Shown here: positions 61,549 through 64,000 of the stretch, piece after piece
Layout of the letters: every line of letters begins with the position of its first letter
Position numbering within the stretch: the stretch's first letter is position 1
Assembly (NCBI RefSeq): GCF_038002605.1
Contig: NZ_JBBOCT010000001.1
Span: forward strand, 3,658,001 to 3,722,000
Length of the DNA: 64,000 nucleotides
Origin: Bacillus sp. FSL K6-3431
GTDB lineage: Bacteria; Bacillota; Bacilli; Bacillales; Bacillaceae_C
Direction: 5' to 3'
Made by a program: the position numbers and the translations under genes
Notes under the pieces: generated by a model
Seen by the model: the letters and a program-made list of their open reading frames with translations, nothing else
Told to the model about the DNA's origin: nothing
The model's database searches: none

Positions 61549-62409
61549 ATGAATGTAAACCGTATTTTAGTAGTCGGATCGGGTATTATGGGGGGCGGAA
61601 TTGCTTATGCAAGTGCTATTGGAAGCTTTGAAACAATCATTTGCGACATTAAGCAAGGCAGTCTGGATAAAGCGAAGGAATATATTGAAGGAGTGCTTGA
61701 AAAAGGTGTGAATCGAAATAAAATCACGGTTGAACAGAAGGAAGCTGCAAATAACAATATTTCGTATACAACGGATTTGAAATTGGCAGCAGAGAAGGCT
61801 GACTTTGTTATCGAGGCAGTTCCTGAAGTAAAAGCCATTAAACAACAGGTATTTGAACAGTTGGATAAATATACGAGAGAAGAAGTCATTCTCGCTACAA
61901 ATACATCAACGATGAGCCCAACTGAAATTGGTTCTTACACAAAGCGTCCTGAAAAAGTGATTGCGATGCACTTTTTTAATCCGGTGCCATTAATGAGGCT
62001 TGTTGAAATAGCGCGCGGTCTTGAAACAAGTGACGAAACTGCTGGAGATGTCAAAGCTGTTGCATCCCAAATGGGCAAGGAAACAGTATTAATCAATGAG
62101 TTCCCAGGTTTTGTAACAAGCCGGATCAGCAGCATGGTCGGAAACGAAGCTTTCAATATGTTAATGGAGGGTGTAGGAACGCCTGAGGAAATTGACAAAG
62201 CAATTGAGCTTGGACTAAATTATCCGATGGGACCTTTTAAACTAGGAGATTTGGTTGGTCTTGATACAAGATTGAACAACCTAGAATACTTACATACTAC
62301 TCTTGGCGAACGCTTCCGACCAAGTCCACTTCTAGTGAAATACGTAAAAGCAGGAAGACTGGGACGTAAAACAGGCAAGGGGGTTTATGATTATAATGAC
62401 GAATCTTGA
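61549..62409 (+). CDS. 3-hydroxyacyl-CoA dehydrogenase
   Basis: A 286-residue NAD-dependent enzyme of the Hbd/PaaH type. The Rossmann loop is GSGIMGGGIA (residues 10-19), the family signature MHFFNPVPLMRLVEI near residue 140 with the catalytic His, and the C-terminal FKLGDLVGLDTRLNNLEYL. It oxidises 3-hydroxyacyl-CoA to 3-oxoacyl-CoA. AGGAGG lies 8 bases upstream. It overlaps the next gene by 14 bases. In this cluster it may handle 3-hydroxypimeloyl- or 3-hydroxyadipyl-like CoA; this is inference. Confidence 0.93.
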   Translation: MNVNRILVVGSGIMGGGIAYASAIGSFETIICDIKQGSLDKAKEYIEGVLEKGVNRNKITVEQKEAANNNISYTTDLKLAAEKADFVIEAVPEVKAIKQQVFEQLDKYTREEVILATNTSTMSPTEIGSYTKRPEKVIAMHFFNPVPLMRLVEIARGLETSDETAGDVKAVASQMGKETVLINEFPGFVTSRISSMVGNEAFNMLMEGVGTPEEIDKAIELGLNYPMGPFKLGDLVGLDTRLNNLEYLHTTLGERFRPSPLLVKYVKAGRLGRKTGKGVYDYNDES

Positions 62410-63199
62410 TGTGGCAGAGTTGTTCATGGAATACAATTATTTACGCGTATCCATTGAAGATCTCATCGGCACGATCCAAATTTATCGTCCGGAAAAAAGA
62501 AATGCGATGGACTCAGATAGCTGGGCAGAGCTTGACCTCGCTATAAAACAATTGAACAATGACGATCAAGTCCGTGTGATCGTAATTACGGGACATGAAA
62601 AAACGTTTGTGGCAGGAGCAGACATTCAATGGATTCACGACAGGAAGCCATTGGATATATATGGTCTAGCAGTTCAAGATGTTTTGTTAAATGTATATAG
62701 ATCGTATAAACCAGTAATCGGGGCCATTAATGGCTATGCACTTGGAGGAGGTTGTGAATTAGCTCTCTCTTGTGATATACGTGTTGGAAGTGAAACAGCA
62801 ATGATGGGACAGCCTGAGATTAATTTAGGTATTTTACCTGCAGGGGGTGGTACTCAACAGCTAACAAAAATTATCGGCTTGGCTAAGGCGAAAGAATTAA
62901 TTTTAACCGGTGACATGATTGATGCGCATGAAGCACATAGGCTTGGTCTATTAAATCATGTTGTATCAGCTGAGAAGTTAATGGAAAAGGCGTACGAGAT
63001 TGCCAATAAAATTGCGGAGAAGTCACCTATTGCTGTGAAAATGGCGAAGATTGCACTGAATGAAAGCACAACAACCGATTTAGCTTCAGGACTTGCATTA
63101 GAAAAATCATTGCAGGCTGTGCTATTTAGTACAGAAGATAAAAAAGAGGGAACTAAAGCATTTTTAGAAAAAAGAAAAGCAGTTTTTAAAGGTGAGTGA
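62396..63199 (+). CDS. Enoyl-CoA hydratase/isomerase family protein
   Basis: A 267-residue crotonase-type enzyme. Oxyanion parts AGADIQW and YALGGGCELALSCDIR; catalytic glutamates expected in GGGCELA and QPEINLGILPAGGGTQ. This is a regular hydratase, unlike the zinc-ribbon protein at 56155. I chose ATG 62396 (AAGGGGG 12 bases upstream); ATG 62387 and ATG 62426 (which gives the more usual 257 residues) are alternatives. It ends one base before the thiolase gene. Confidence 0.9.
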   Translation: MTNLDVAELFMEYNYLRVSIEDLIGTIQIYRPEKRNAMDSDSWAELDLAIKQLNNDDQVRVIVITGHEKTFVAGADIQWIHDRKPLDIYGLAVQDVLLNVYRSYKPVIGAINGYALGGGCELALSCDIRVGSETAMMGQPEINLGILPAGGGTQQLTKIIGLAKAKELILTGDMIDAHEAHRLGLLNHVVSAEKLMEKAYEIANKIAEKSPIAVKMAKIALNESTTTDLASGLALEKSLQAVLFSTEDKKEGTKAFLEKRKAVFKGE

Positions 63200-63200
63200 C

Positions 63201-64000
63201 ATGGAGCAAAGAGACGTATATATTGTTGATGCAGTTAGAACCCCAATTGGAAGATACAAGGGTGCATTAAAGTCAGTTCGACCGGATGACATGGCTGCAA
63301 TAGTAATTAAAGGGCTATTAGACAGGAATCGGACTATTCCAGTTACTGAAATTGAAGAGGTGGTTCTTGGTAATGCCAACGGAGCGGGGGAAGAAAATCG
63401 AAATGTAGCGCGTATGGCTGTGCTGCTCGCAGATCTACCAATTGAAGTAAGTGGAACTACGTTGAACCGTCTATGTGGTTCAGGTCTTGATGCCGTTAAT
63501 TATGCTGCAAGAGCTATTCTGGCAAATGAGGGTGACATATTTATTGCAGGCGGTACGGAGAGTATGACTAGAGCTCCTTTTGTCATGGGCAAACCCGAGA
63601 CTGACTTTCCTCGCGGAAATATGGAGTTGCTAGATACAACGATTGGTTGGAGATTCACAAATCCAAAATTCGAGAAACAATATGGTGCGGATAGCATGCC
63701 GCAAACAGCAGAAAATGTTGCGCAAAGATACGAGATTTCCCGTGAGGCGCAGGACCAGTTTGCCCTTGAGAGTCAATTAAAAGCAAAAACAGCGATGGAG
63801 AAAAGTAGATTTGCGGATGAAATCATTCCAGTTGAGATCAAAGATCGAAAAGGGAAAGTAACCGTAGTTAGTACAGATGAGCATCCGAGATCGAATTCAA
63901 CAATAGAAGGTCTACAAAAGCTGCGCCCTATTTTTGAAAATGGTACAGTAACAGCAGGAAATGCTTCAGGTGTGAATGATGGTGCTTCCGTTCTACTCCT
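63201..64000 (+). CDS. Acetyl-CoA C-acyltransferase (thiolase), N-terminal part
   Basis: The frame is open to the window end; about 266 of an expected 390-400 residues are seen. The start YIVDAVRTPIGRYKGAL is typical, and the nucleophilic cysteine is C92 in LNRLCGSGLDAV. GGTESMTRAPFV and NASGVNDGAS fit beta-ketoadipyl-CoA/PcaF-PaaJ-like thiolases as well as general ones. It would cleave the 3-oxoacyl-CoA to acetyl-CoA. Ribosome site AAGGTGAG. The C-terminal catalytic His and Cys lie outside the window. Confidence 0.93.
   Translation, partial: MEQRDVYIVDAVRTPIGRYKGALKSVRPDDMAAIVIKGLLDRNRTIPVTEIEEVVLGNANGAGEENRNVARMAVLLADLPIEVSGTTLNRLCGSGLDAVNYAARAILANEGDIFIAGGTESMTRAPFVMGKPETDFPRGNMELLDTTIGWRFTNPKFEKQYGADSMPQTAENVAQRYEISREAQDQFALESQLKAKTAMEKSRFADEIIPVEIKDRKGKVTVVSTDEHPRSNSTIEGLQKLRPIFENGTVTAGNASGVNDGASVLL

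Overview
The window looks like chromosome of a low-GC, endospore-forming member of the Bacillales (Bacillaceae/Planococcaceae type). I base this on a CotF-like coat protein, a tandem DUF3231 protein, a LysM/GH18 cortex-lytic-type enzyme, a T-box leader in front of proS, an M-box leader in front of mgtE, AGGAGG-type ribosome sites with frequent TTG/GTG starts, and close relatives of Bacillus mhqO/mhqD, yclNOP, pxpABC and glpPK. I do not assign a genus. No rRNA, tRNA or CRISPR array was seen.

Layout. 1-4.8 kb: a tightly overlapping operon of unknown product (ATP-grasp protein cut by the window edge, OleD-like NAD-epimerase, metallo-beta-lactamase-fold hydrolase, F390-synthetase-like adenylate-forming enzyme, GNAT/FemAB-like acyltransferase). 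4.8-9 kb: a MITE-like repeat, an RlmA-type methyltransferase, a MATE transporter and a two-gene DUF3231/membrane-protein operon. 9-13 kb: M-box plus a short MgtE lacking the usual N domain, then proS with its T-box. 13-21 kb: lipoprotein, DnaQ-BRCT protein, topoisomerase III, coat protein, small Asn-rich protein, small zinc-finger protein and an Aquifex-type aconitase. 21-28 kb: a decaying sugar region with a broken nagA, a LacI regulator, a Gfo/Idh/MocA dehydrogenase, a frameshifted GPH-transporter remnant and a sugar isomerase. 28-34 kb: a PAS histidine kinase, purT with a probable stop-loss extension, and mhqO/mhqD separated by a repeat and a transposase fossil. 34-45 kb: spore hydrolase, 5-oxoprolinase genes pxpBCA with a GntP-type permease, uppP, a CNNM/CBS protein, a flavin reductase and a BCCT transporter. 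45-54 kb: a large cell-associated phosphoesterase beside glpP-glpK, and a Fur-boxed siderophore importer (yclNOP) without its binding protein.

54-64 kb is the most interesting part. A PrpR-type sigma-54 activator is followed by a near-perfect sigma-54 (-24/-12) promoter and a catabolic run: a BamA-like enoyl-CoA hydratase/hydrolase with a C-terminal zinc ribbon, an AtoE-type short-chain acid permease, a PaaK-like acyl-CoA ligase, a zinc alcohol dehydrogenase, a 3-hydroxyacyl-CoA dehydrogenase, a second enoyl-CoA hydratase and a thiolase that runs off the window. Together these could import a carboxylic acid, activate it to a CoA thioester, oxidise it, possibly open a ring hydrolytically, and beta-oxidise the product. 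A six-unit 20-21 bp degenerate tandem repeat sits inside this cluster.

Repeats are a second theme: a 144-bp element with 11-bp terminal inverted repeats, a GTTGATT-bounded element, and a mobile hairpin module with AGGAT-like loops whose stems vary but remain paired.
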